Below the pieces are notes generated by a model, which was not told the DNA's origin, searched no databases, and saw only the letters and a list, made by a program, of their open reading frames with translations. A stretch of DNA of 64,000 nt from an uncultured Ellagibacter sp. (lineage in GTDB: Bacteria > Actinomycetota > Coriobacteriia > Coriobacteriales > Eggerthellaceae). A program made the translations under genes and the position numbers. Each line of letters starts with the position of its first letter. Position 1 is the stretch's first letter. Location of the stretch: assembly GCF_934643285.1 (NCBI RefSeq), contig NZ_CAKUBT010000005.1, forward strand, positions 38,846 to 102,845, given 5' to 3'. Of the stretch, positions 13,525 through 21,498 are shown piece by piece.

Positions 13525-16131
13525 TTACTGAGCCACGATGTAATCGCGCACGTCAGCGCCGTATTCCGGCTGGTAATTGCTGCGATTGAAGGCTTCGGGA
13601 TACTTCTTGGCAAGCTCGAACACATCGACCTTCTTCACGCCTGCCAAGTAACCGCTCGTGACCTCGCCGCTCGCGTTCTTCGACGTGGTGTGCGTCGGGC
13701 AGATAAGGTTGATGTCGCCGCCGCGGTCAAGGCCGCCGATCCCGGCAACAATAACGTCGCTGTTGGCGCCATGGTCCATGTACACCACGCTCTCGCGCAC
13801 GCGCTCGGTCACACGCACGCCGCCCAAAACCTCGCCGCGCTCGTTGAACACGCTCACGACATCGCCCGACTTCACGCCAAGACGCTCGGCGTCGCGGGGA
13901 TTCAACCACACGGGCTCGTACGCATAGCCATCAGGGCCGACAACCTTGCAGGTCTCGATTTCGCGGAACCATTCCACGTCGTCGAACTCGGCATGCACGC
14001 GCCAACGCGGATGGTTCGACTCCACGAGGAACGGGTACTTCTTCGCGCGCTCACTCGACAGGCGATCGTCGTGGCCGTCTCCCGACTCGATCCAGTGGGC
14101 AACCGGCCCGCGCATCTTGTCGTCGGGGAAGTGCTCGGCGAGGCCGGTCGAGTAGAACTCGATCTTGCCAGACGGCGTCGTCATGGGGAACATCTCGGGC
14201 GACGACGCGAAGCCGGAAAGCCCCGTCATCATGCCTTCCCAATTCTCAACCGTCGGAATGAGCTGGTACTTGCGCTCCTTGAACGCCTCCCAGTCGCGTT
14301 CCTCCTCGGCGATGCCGCACGCCTCGTAACCTTCGCGAATCTGGTCCTCGGTGCTCTTGCCCTTGGTGAGCCGCTGCCAAAGGTTCTCGTAGCGCCCGCC
14401 GTACACTTCGAGCGCGCGAGCGACGCCCTGCACCGCTTCCCAGTCGGTCCGAGCCTCGCCAACGTGCTCGATGGCCTGCTCCTCGTAGATGACCGAGTTC
14501 CATTGCCCGCTATCGGCATCGGTGCCGAAGTCGGACGACTCGAATTTCGTGGTGATGGGAAGCACGATGTCAGCGAAGCGAGCGTCGTCCTCGAACCACG
14601 GCGCCTGCACGACGTAGCATTCCAGATTGTCGCTGCGCAATGCGTCGTAGTACTCGTTGCCGCCGTTCAGGCTGGTGGAGAAGGCGGGGTTGTCCGACCA
14701 GAGCATCTTGATGCCAGGCACGCCCTCGGGCGGGAACTCGAGCTTCTCGAACTGGTCGGGGCGATCGTTGGACGCGGTGCCATGCCCGTACCAGCTGAAC
14801 TTCTCGCCGCGAAGCGCTTTGTGGATATGGCACTTCGCGATCTGATGATCGGGATTCGAGCCGATCACCCATCCGTTGAAGCACGCGCCCGTCGACGGAG
14901 CGACCTTCGAGGGAGGAATCGGGCTGCAGGATTGCATACCGAAAAGCGTCCACTCGATGAACTTGATCGTCGTGCGACCGGGGAGGCCGATTCCCTGCAT
15001 GCACATGAGGTACACCTCGAGGCGCGCAGGCTCGGTCGCGAAAGCGGCGCGGATGAACGACCCACCGTTGCAGTGGCCGATCGAGACGTTGTGACGCGCC
15101 CAGTAGCGAGCGAGCGCCTTGATCTTGTACGCCGGAACGCCGCAGATGGGCTCCGCCCATTCGGGCGACTTCGCAACCCCATCTTCCTTCCCCAGCACGT
15201 AGTACTCGAACCAATCGAAGCCGATGGAGTGGGTGTCGACGTATTCCTTCTCGTAGGTTCCTTCCGTCATCCACACGTACGCGATGGCAAGCTGGAGCGC
15301 CGCATCGGTGTTCGGCAGGACGGGAATCCACTTGTCGGCATGCACGACCGCCGTGTAGTTCGCATCGGGGGCGATCGCGATATGCTTCACGCCGCAATCA
15401 TCGAACCAGAAGGCAAGCTTGCTCGCCAGCTGGCCGCCCCAAGCAGACGTGGTCGTCTCGAGGTCGCAACCCCAGTACAGCATGGCGTCAGAATGCTGGG
15501 CGATATCCTGCGCCGTGTTGGTTGAGAAGGTGTTCTGCCCGACCGGGTCCATTCCCCATGCGTGCTTGGCGCCCCAGTACCAGCCTTCCCAGCTGTCGGG
15601 GTTGCGCGCCTGCACGGTGTAGCCGCCGCACAAGTCGAGCATCGTGGTCTGGCAGCCATGGCAGCAGTGCACCGCCTTGCTTTCCCCATGGCCGTCGGCC
15701 TGGCAGAGAATCGCGTAGGGACCGAACTCATCGTGAACGCGCTTCACCTCGGCGGCGATGAGCTTGCAAGCCTCGTCCCAGCTGATGCGGACGTACTTGC
15801 TCGTGCCACGGTTCTGCGTGTTCCGCTCGCCTTCCGGATCCCAATCGATGCGCTTCATGGGGAACGGGATGCGGTTCTTGGAATACGTGCGGCGCTTGTA
15901 CACAAGCGGGAACGGCGGCGTCGGGGTCTTCATGCCCGGCTCGAACGTCTTGCCGCCCCTGCCCTCAAGAACCCAATAGTTCAGCTCTTCTTTGGTGTAA
16001 TCGTTTTCGAAGCTCATGGGGCGAATGCGGACGAGCTTGCCGTCCTTCACATCCGCTGCAACCATGTTCGCACCGCCACCGCATGCCTCAAGACCGAGGT
16101 TGTGGACGACGGTTTTGTCTGAAGTCTTCAT
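13525..16131 (-). CDS. Molybdopterin alpha subunit, transhydroxylase/catechol dehydroxylase class (cluster I)
   Basis: 868 aa, DMSO-reductase superfamily. It lacks the N-terminal CxxCxxxC [4Fe-4S] motif (that region reads HNLGLEACGGGANM) and any Tat signal, so it is cytoplasmic, as in Pelobacter pyrogallol transhydroxylase. His148 (DGHGES) and Asp179-Ser180 (RNPDSWEGWYWGAKH) fall at almost the same positions as His144 and Asp174-Ser175 (Mo ligand Ser) of that enzyme as I recall. C-terminal MGD-binding region about 750-868. Substrate unknown; plausible ones are polyhydroxylated aromatics as for gut catechol dehydroxylases. It lies between an MFS gene and its beta subunit. Confidence 0.85.
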   Translation of the reverse strand: MKTSDKTVVHNLGLEACGGGANMVAADVKDGKLVRIRPMSFENDYTKEELNYWVLEGRGGKTFEPGMKTPTPPFPLVYKRRTYSKNRIPFPMKRIDWDPEGERNTQNRGTSKYVRISWDEACKLIAAEVKRVHDEFGPYAILCQADGHGESKAVHCCHGCQTTMLDLCGGYTVQARNPDSWEGWYWGAKHAWGMDPVGQNTFSTNTAQDIAQHSDAMLYWGCDLETTTSAWGGQLASKLAFWFDDCGVKHIAIAPDANYTAVVHADKWIPVLPNTDAALQLAIAYVWMTEGTYEKEYVDTHSIGFDWFEYYVLGKEDGVAKSPEWAEPICGVPAYKIKALARYWARHNVSIGHCNGGSFIRAAFATEPARLEVYLMCMQGIGLPGRTTIKFIEWTLFGMQSCSPIPPSKVAPSTGACFNGWVIGSNPDHQIAKCHIHKALRGEKFSWYGHGTASNDRPDQFEKLEFPPEGVPGIKMLWSDNPAFSTSLNGGNEYYDALRSDNLECYVVQAPWFEDDARFADIVLPITTKFESSDFGTDADSGQWNSVIYEEQAIEHVGEARTDWEAVQGVARALEVYGGRYENLWQRLTKGKSTEDQIREGYEACGIAEEERDWEAFKERKYQLIPTVENWEGMMTGLSGFASSPEMFPMTTPSGKIEFYSTGLAEHFPDDKMRGPVAHWIESGDGHDDRLSSERAKKYPFLVESNHPRWRVHAEFDDVEWFREIETCKVVGPDGYAYEPVWLNPRDAERLGVKSGDVVSVFNERGEVLGGVRVTERVRESVVYMDHGANSDVIVAGIGGLDRGGDINLICPTHTTSKNASGEVTSGYLAGVKKVDVFELAKKYPEAFNRSNYQPEYGADVRDYIVAQ

Positions 16132-16308
16132 ACGATTCGATACCTCCTCATTTTCCTCACTCGTTTTATCGGCAGCGTCGCTTCGTCAAGCCACGTGCCA
16201 TACAGCTATGCGCATATTGCCTCGATGGAACTTTTGTTTCGGCCCGACGCAGGGGAAGGCCGGGCCGATGTGTGGAGTCGCCTCTTCTGGAGGGATAGCA
16301 GCCTGGAG

Positions 16309-17625
16309 CTACGCGTTGGCTTCCACCTCCGCAGCGTCCTGAGCCGCGCGCTCGGCAACGCGCACCTCATGGGTTTTGCGGTCGGATTTCACGAACACGA
16401 TCACCAGAACCGCTGCAAGAAGGGCAAGCGGAGTTAGCACGAACTGGGCATTCGCCTGATAGCCGATGGAAGTGACGATCGGCGAGACGATGTAGCCGCC
16501 AACGACCTGGGCAACGCCGGTCGCAAATGCCATGGTGGCGAGCACAAGGTCGGTCTTCTTCGGCTCGGGAACCAAGACCGGCGCGATTGCGCGGGTACCC
16601 GTCGGGACAAGGGCTCCGGCGATGCCCATAAGGATGCAAGCGATCCAGGGGCCGGTCATGTCGGCGCCGTCGGTGTAGAAGAAGAAGAACACGCACACCG
16701 CAACGATCAGGTAGCCGCCCGCGACCATCCATTTGCGGAAGTTGAACTTGTCCGCGACGATGCCGAAGACGATGCCAAGCGGAATGGTGATGATGGCCGT
16801 CCAGTTAGGCAGCATGGACGAGTCGAAAACGCTCAGGCCCTTCATGTTCTGCAGGAACGTTGGATACAGCGTGTTGATGTTTGCCACGTAGACGAACACC
16901 CACACGAAGAAGCACGCGCAGACCATGAAGCCGGCGAGCATGAAGTTCTTGCCAGGGCGCTTGCGGCGCGCGGGATCGCCGTCGACGAGCTCGTTTTCCG
17001 GAATCGCCGGCATCTTGCAGCTCACGAGCAGCCAGACGATCGAGATGATTTCCATCGCGATGGACACATACCAAATGGGCTGCCAGGAGAACGCGATCGC
17101 AGCGCCGCCCGCCGCCTCGTAAATCATCGGGGCGGTGAAGAACGCGATGACGACGCCCATGGGGGTCCACTGAGACCAAATGCCCATCACGACGCCTTGG
17201 TCCTTCAACGGGAAAAGTCGCGGCATGATGTTCGGACCGATGACGCAAATAAGGCCGTATGCCACGCCCTCAAGCGTTCGCCCTACCAGGAAAATCGCCG
17301 TGTCGCCGGAGAAAGCGCAGATGAGCGAGCCGATAAGCTGGATGACCGAGGTGACGACGATCGAGAACTTCACGCCGAAACGCTGCATGACGAGCATGCC
17401 GGGGAACGCAAGAAGCATGCCCGCGATAGAGAAGACGCCCATGATCTGGGATAGCATGTCCACCGACATTCCCAGGTCGGCGCCAATGTATTGGATTGCC
17501 GGTGCAGCCTTGAACTGGTTGAACGTCGCCGTGAAGCCCAAGAAGAACAGCGCAGCGAAGCATATCCATCGCTCGCTTGGTTTCAGCTGGCGACTTTGCA
17601 CGCCAAATGTTGATACTGATGACAT
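16309..17625 (-). CDS. MFS transporter (cluster I)
   Basis: 438 aa, 12 predicted membrane segments with a central charged loop (PENELVDGDPARRKRPGK) and family motifs such as LVGRTLEGVAYG. GAGGGGGAATC precedes ATG 17625. First gene of cluster I in transcription order, 177 bp before alpha; the gap contains a CGGCCCG/CGGGCCG hairpin (16238-16272). Presumed importer or exporter of the molybdoenzyme substrate or product; specificity cannot be read from the sequence. Confidence 0.85.
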   Translation of the reverse strand: MSSVSTFGVQSRQLKPSERWICFAALFFLGFTATFNQFKAAPAIQYIGADLGMSVDMLSQIMGVFSIAGMLLAFPGMLVMQRFGVKFSIVVTSVIQLIGSLICAFSGDTAIFLVGRTLEGVAYGLICVIGPNIMPRLFPLKDQGVVMGIWSQWTPMGVVIAFFTAPMIYEAAGGAAIAFSWQPIWYVSIAMEIISIVWLLVSCKMPAIPENELVDGDPARRKRPGKNFMLAGFMVCACFFVWVFVYVANINTLYPTFLQNMKGLSVFDSSMLPNWTAIITIPLGIVFGIVADKFNFRKWMVAGGYLIVAVCVFFFFYTDGADMTGPWIACILMGIAGALVPTGTRAIAPVLVPEPKKTDLVLATMAFATGVAQVVGGYIVSPIVTSIGYQANAQFVLTPLALLAAVLVIVFVKSDRKTHEVRVAERAAQDAAEVEANA

Positions 17626-17895
17626 GATTCCCCCTCAAAACAACAATCGAATCCCCTTTTGCCTTATCGCCCCTGTGCGATTCGGCTTCTTGATTGTTGC
17701 AGGGATAAGCCGGGGAATCCATAAATGAAGGTTGAGGTTCCGTCTCAACAAATGTTGCGACCTCATACTCGCATAGCGGAATGCCATACCCGAACTGGGG
17801 CGACAAGATGAGATGAATCACCCTGCATCTGCCCCACGCGGAGACGGGGCGAAGCACACGACCCCGCCCACATCCCCGCCATATCCCATGCCCCC

Positions 17896-18064
17896 GCCAC
17901 TTCGTGGTCAACTGGACGAGTTGTGCGCTGCTATTTCTCAGAATAATCCAACTTGCTTTGAGCTGACCTGGGGCTTTGCTTTAGAAGGATGCCCCAAGCC
18001 GTCGCGAAGGGGGGAATCGGGCGAAAAAACGTCGCACAACTCGTCCGGTTGGCCACGAACTTGC
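17896..18064. repeat. Rep-B element (169 bp, terminal inverted repeats)
   Basis: Left arm GCCACTTCGTGGTCAACTGG, then ACGAGTTGTGCG; right arm is its inverted counterpart CGCACAACTCGTCCGGTTGG, then CCACGAACTTGC. Interior non-coding. The region 17640-18645 as a whole holds no recognisable gene: only this element, a tandem duplication and a Rep-C element. Confidence 0.7.
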
Positions 18065-18097
18065 CTCTCTGCTCCCGAAAGACCCTCCGGAGGGGTC

Positions 18098-18178
18098 GCG
18101 TCCCGATTTGCCGGGCATCGAGGGCCATCGCTGGAAGGCCGCGTCCCGGTCCGCGGCGCATCGAGGGCCGTCGCCGGA
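18098..18178. repeat. Tandem 43-bp duplication
   Basis: Two degenerate copies (18098-18135 and 18141-18178) of a unit beginning GCGTCCCG and containing GCATCGAGGGCC and TCGC-GGA, diverged by several substitutions. Confidence 0.6.
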
Positions 18179-18254
18179 TCCCTTCCCCCGCTGCCTCGCC
18201 GAAACTTTTTGAGGCGCGGCGATGAGAATGCCTTCTTCTTCGGAATCAGCTCGT

Positions 18255-18399
18255 CGTGGACAAAAATTATCGATATGTGAGGAGTTAGTTTTGGAAAACT
18301 TGACTTAGAGAAAACTGACCCGGGCAAACGAGAAGCCTCGCTGGGCCGTCCTCCCCCGGCGCCCTTTTCAAACTCACATATCGACGATTCCTGTCCACG
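18255..18399. repeat. Rep-C element, copy 1 (145 bp)
   Basis: Terminal inverted repeats: CGTGGACA then ATCGATATGTGAG on the left, CTCACATATCGAC then TGTCCACG on the right. The same termini and exactly the same length occur at 48881-49025. No coding capacity. Confidence 0.7.
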
Positions 18400-18645
18400 A
18401 TGCGGAGTTTTCAGCAAAGAAGGGAGGACCTGTCGCATCTCGCCGCACTAAGCGGCAGTATCACGAGCGGCATTTCACGATTGGAAAACGCTCCCGCGAA
18501 AAACTTCACGCGTCCTAAAATGCGTACAGAGGGAAGAAAAGCCTGCTAAGAGTCTGCTTTCCGATAGCAGAGCAATTGAAAAGCAAGGCCGCACTAGAGG
18601 ATGCGCGTCCTGTCCTGTAGGCCGCTTGGCCCCAGATGGGGGCAA

Positions 18646-18677
18646 TAAAAAAACAGGCCGGAATTGCTTCCGACCTG
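18646..18677 (-). terminator. Terminator of tRNA-Ala
   Basis: CAGGTCGGAA-gcaa-TTCCGGCCTG hairpin followed by seven T on the minus strand. Confidence 0.85.
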
Positions 18678-18689
18678 CTTGAGTTCCCA

Positions 18690-18765
18690 TGGTGGAGATG
18701 AAGGGATTCGAACCCTCGGCCCCCACGTTGCGAACGTGATGCTCTCCCAGCTGAGCTACATCCCC
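18690..18765 (-). tRNA. tRNA-Ala (anticodon CGC)
   Basis: 76-nt cloverleaf with encoded CCA. Acceptor GGGGATG pairs with CATCTCC; D arm AGCTCAGCTGGGAGAGC; anticodon stem-loop TCACG-TTCGCAA-CGTGG gives CGC (reads GCG); T arm GAGGGTTCGAATCCCTTC. Preceded by a strong promoter and followed by a T-tailed hairpin, so it is an independent unit. Confidence 0.96.
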
Positions 18766-18795
18766 ACGGGTTTTGCGCTCTTGGCGCGTCGATAA

Positions 18796-18824
18796 ATAAT
18801 GACGGATGTTGCGCAGATTGTCAA
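18796..18824 (-). promoter_or_regulatory. tRNA-Ala promoter
   Basis: Perfect -35 TTGACA (18819-18824), 17-bp spacer, -10 CATTAT (18796-18801) on the minus strand, about 30 bp before the tRNA. Confidence 0.75.
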
Positions 18825-18897
18825 ATCAAATCCCGAGATGCTCAAATCGTCCACACAATACCGCAGCCGAGAGTGCAAGCAGGCAGCAATCTTCGCC

Positions 18898-18933
18898 CAA
18901 AAACAAGTATGCCCCGAACGAGTCGGGGCATAC
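18898..18933 (-). terminator. Terminator after veg
   Basis: GTATGCCCCGA/TCGGGGCATAC hairpin followed by TTGTTTTT on the minus strand. Confidence 0.85.
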
Positions 18934-18956
18934 CTCCTTGTACCATGCGGCTGGTT

Positions 18957-19295
18957 TTAGGAGAGAACTTTTTCCTCGAGGATGACTTCAGTCTTCTCGG
19001 GAATAGCGTTGGGGTTCTCAATCTCGAACGGCTCGAAAAGCGGCTCGCCGTTCTGGGAAAGCTCCACCATACCCGTCAGAACGTCAACGTACTGGTAGGA
19101 CTGGCGCGCCGTGCGACCGCGCTTGCGATCGACTTCCATGATGAACAGCTGCGGGTGAACCTGGGTGAGGACGCCTTCGCTTTCAACGATCTTGGAGCGC
19201 CCCATATTCGCGCGCACCTTCAGGCGCTGACCCACGAAATCATGCAGCGTGTCATGAATGGAGTCGACGATTTTTGCTTGCTGTGCTAAATCCAT
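18957..19295 (-). CDS. veg: Veg family protein
   Basis: 112 aa. Small beta-rich Veg/DUF1021 family with the conserved ...GQRLKVRANMGRSKIVESEGVLTQVHPQLF... block. In Bacillus subtilis veg lies just after ksgA and has been linked to biofilm gene regulation; the same neighbourhood (rsmA then veg) is kept here. The C-terminal tail is about 25 residues longer than the Bacillus protein. ATG 19295 has GGGAGAAAG upstream. Confidence 0.85.
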   Translation of the reverse strand: MDLAQQAKIVDSIHDTLHDFVGQRLKVRANMGRSKIVESEGVLTQVHPQLFIMEVDRKRGRTARQSYQYVDVLTGMVELSQNGEPLFEPFEIENPNAIPEKTEVILEEKVLS

Positions 19296-19394
19296 GCTGG
19301 CTCTTTCTCCCGCATATATAGTTATCTCGGTTGCGCATTGTATCACGGACGTCAATTTTCATGCGAAATCTCGCGATGAACGGCACAAAAACCG

Positions 19395-20456
19395 CTATAA
19401 TGGGTTAGATTCCCTTCGTAAATACGCCTTCCCCAGCGCAATGAACTCGTCAAGTGAGAGTGTCTCACCGCGTCGTTTCGCATCAATTCCGCACTCATCG
19501 AGCAAATCGGGAATGCACCCGATGAAAGCCTTGCCGGTATTTCCCCTGCTCGCAAAATACGTCTTGAACGAATTGGAAATGGTCTTGCGGCGGCTCGCGA
19601 AAGCAGCGTCGGCCATGACGCACGTCGCTTTGAGAAGCGCGTCGTCGAGCGGAGCACCGTCGGCATCGCACACAGGCCTGCGATCGAGACGCAGAACCGA
19701 CGAGTCGACATGCGGCGGCGGGAAGAAATTGTTGGGACTCACCAAAAACCGTCCCGCAGGCTCAGCGTACAAGCGCAGCTTCACCGTGTAGGCGCCATAG
19801 TTTTTTGAGCCCGGCTCGGCGCACATACGGTCGGCAACTTCCTTTTGAACCATCACCGTCGCGCTCTCGAGCTGGGAAAACTTCTGGAAGAAAGCGAGCA
19901 CGAGCGTGGCCGCCACCGCATAGGGCAGGTTGGCCACGAACTTGTTGGGGAAAGAGCGGCGAGTACCATTCCCAGACCCAAGAGGGTGAGGGGCATACTT
20001 CGTGCTCAAACAGTCCTGCTTTGGCGAACAGTCCACTGGACTGTTCGCGTCGTGCGGAACTGCGCGCGAAGCACGCCCCTCACCCTCGTTCGAAACAGCG
20101 CACTTCGCCAACGCAAGATGCACTTCTTCCTCAGTCAATTCGAGCGCGTCTTTCGAGATGAGAGCAAAGCGATCGGCCCACGGCTCGAGCGTATCTTCGA
20201 GCACTGCAGGCAAATCGGCGTCGCGCTCGACCGACACCACGCGGCCCGCGCATTTCAACAGCGCAATAGTGAGCGTCCCAATTCCAGGACCCACTTCAAG
20301 CACGTCATCGAAAGCGTCAAGCTGCGCAAGCTCGACGATCTTCTGCAGAATCGCATCGTTGACCAGGAAATTCTGGCCGAGCGCATGCTTCGTCGAAAGA
20401 CCATGCTCCTCCAGGACATCGCGCGTTGCCGCAGGAGTTGCCAAGGGGGAGAGCAT
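19395..20456 (-). CDS. rsmA: 16S rRNA dimethyladenosine transferase with an in-frame palindromic-element insertion
   Basis: 353 aa, about 50-60 longer than usual for RsmA/KsgA, which dimethylates two adjacent A residues near the 16S rRNA 3' end. N-terminus KHALGQNFL, SAM motif I VLEVGPGIGTLT, catalytic NLPY in FVANLPYAV. Just before that motif is an extra stretch of about 45 residues (from SNEGEGRASRAVPHDANSP to about RRSF) encoded by the 19982-20087 palindromic element; it has no counterpart in the family. No frameshift occurs, so the protein may still work with a surface loop there. ATG 20456 lies immediately after the upstream gene's stop. Confidence 0.9.
   Translation of the reverse strand: MLSPLATPAATRDVLEEHGLSTKHALGQNFLVNDAILQKIVELAQLDAFDDVLEVGPGIGTLTIALLKCAGRVVSVERDADLPAVLEDTLEPWADRFALISKDALELTEEEVHLALAKCAVSNEGEGRASRAVPHDANSPVDCSPKQDCLSTKYAPHPLGSGNGTRRSFPNKFVANLPYAVAATLVLAFFQKFSQLESATVMVQKEVADRMCAEPGSKNYGAYTVKLRLYAEPAGRFLVSPNNFFPPPHVDSSVLRLDRRPVCDADGAPLDDALLKATCVMADAAFASRRKTISNSFKTYFASRGNTGKAFIGCIPDLLDECGIDAKRRGETLSLDEFIALGKAYLRRESNPL
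19982..20087 (-). repeat. Palindromic element copy i, inside rsmA (long-core subtype)
   Basis: 106 bp. Outer arms GAGGGTGAGGGGC (19982-19994) and GCCCCTCACCCTC (20075-20087) are perfectly complementary. Inside are GTGCTCAAACAGTCC and GGAACTGCGCGC, and a second perfect stem GCGAACAGTCC/GGACTGTTCGC. Fully translated as part of rsmA. Confidence 0.8.
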
Positions 20457-20457
20457 A

Positions 20458-21435
20458 TTAGCCACGGCTGTTGCCCTTCTTCGAGTTACCTTTCTTTGCG
20501 GCGCCCTTCGCTCGCGAGCCGCCCTGCCGGCCGCCTCTTTTGCCCTGAGCGCTGCTGGATTTGCGCGAGCCGCCGCCTGCATGCGACCCCTTCGGCATGC
20601 CGTTCGCGCCCACGGACTTCTGGCCGCCACCCTGACGCGACGCGCTCTTCGCATGGGACGATTTCGCACCACCCGCATCATCGAGCGAAAGCTTCGTGTG
20701 TGCACCTCCACGCGGGCCGCGCGACGATCCAGGTTCGGGCGAATCCTCTTCGCTCGAACCCGAAGACTCTTCCATCTGGGGGAACGCTATAATCGCAGCC
20801 CCGTCACCTTCTGCACCCTGCGCGGGCGCCATAGCAGAGTCACCAGCTGCGAAGAAGTCCTCGATCGAGCGCACCTCAGCCTCGGCCGCGATCTCGCCGT
20901 CGTTGTCGATCCTCCCCACCCAGTCGAACACGGTTTCCAGGCGGAACCCCGCAACAGCGAGTGCCGAGCGGACAATGGACACGAGCGCGGAAAACCCGTG
21001 CGGATCGCCGCCCTCGCCCACCACGTGCAGCACGGCCGGGCGCTTTTCCTCGGCGCGCGCATTCGTCCAATAATAAGGCTGCAAACGATCGAGCAGCGCC
21101 TTCAACTGCGACGGCGGACCCGCGAAATACACAGGGCTCACCACGGTGATCTCGTCCGCAGCGTCAATGAGCTCGTAGATTTCCTGCATATCGTCATCGA
21201 TGGCGCACGGGGCGAAATCGTCGTCGAGGGCCTCCTCGCCAAACTCGACAAGCTTCGCGATATTGCCGCGACACGCATCGCAGCCTGTGCACCCCGCCAC
21301 GTTAAGCGTGGAAACCGGTGCAAGCGCAAGCTCGTCATCGGGGCATTCTTCAATGCAGGTCTCGAACAGCATATTGGCCAGGTGTGCGCTTCTGCCGTTC
21401 GTGCGCGGCGATCCGACGATGATAAGACGATTCAA
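20458..21435 (-). CDS. Flavodoxin-fold NAD(P)H:FMN reductase-like protein with basic disordered tail
   Basis: 325 aa. Residues 1-175 match the flavodoxin_2/NADPH-dependent FMN reductase fold: RLIIVGSPRTNGRSAHLA phosphate loop, a CTGCDACRG cysteine pair region typical of the iron-sulfur-flavoprotein group, and SPVYFAGPPSQLKALLDR. The last 110 or so residues are low-complexity Ser/Gly/Lys/Arg (repeated KGGRQGG, KKGNSKKGN), unusual for the family and suggestive of nucleic-acid or acidic-surface binding. TTG at 21435 is chosen: GGGAGGG lies just before it, whereas the upstream ATG overlaps a TACAAT -10 box. Its stop is one base from the rsmA start. Confidence 0.75.
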   Translation of the reverse strand: MNRLIIVGSPRTNGRSAHLANMLFETCIEECPDDELALAPVSTLNVAGCTGCDACRGNIAKLVEFGEEALDDDFAPCAIDDDMQEIYELIDAADEITVVSPVYFAGPPSQLKALLDRLQPYYWTNARAEEKRPAVLHVVGEGGDPHGFSALVSIVRSALAVAGFRLETVFDWVGRIDNDGEIAAEAEVRSIEDFFAAGDSAMAPAQGAEGDGAAIIAFPQMEESSGSSEEDSPEPGSSRGPRGGAHTKLSLDDAGGAKSSHAKSASRQGGGQKSVGANGMPKGSHAGGGSRKSSSAQGKRGGRQGGSRAKGAAKKGNSKKGNSRG

Positions 21436-21498
21436 AATTTCCCTCCCGAGCGCAGCGATATCAGTGCGCATTGTACTATGGCCGCGCGACGCGGCAGG

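Noticed and set aside
13525..16131. Formate dehydrogenase or respiratory DMSO reductase assignment for the molybdoenzymes
   Set aside because: No Sec/Cys ligand motif, no N-terminal Fe-S motif, no Tat signal and no membrane anchor gene; beta subunit has the transhydroxylase-type C-terminal domain.
16238..16272. Hairpin between MFS and alpha of cluster I as a terminator
   Set aside because: CGGCCCG/CGGGCCG stem is real but is followed by A-rich, not T-rich, sequence on the transcribed strand.
17813..18280. 155-codon plus-strand frame in the gene-free region
   Set aside because: Runs through Rep-B arms and a tandem duplication; no ribosome site or domain.
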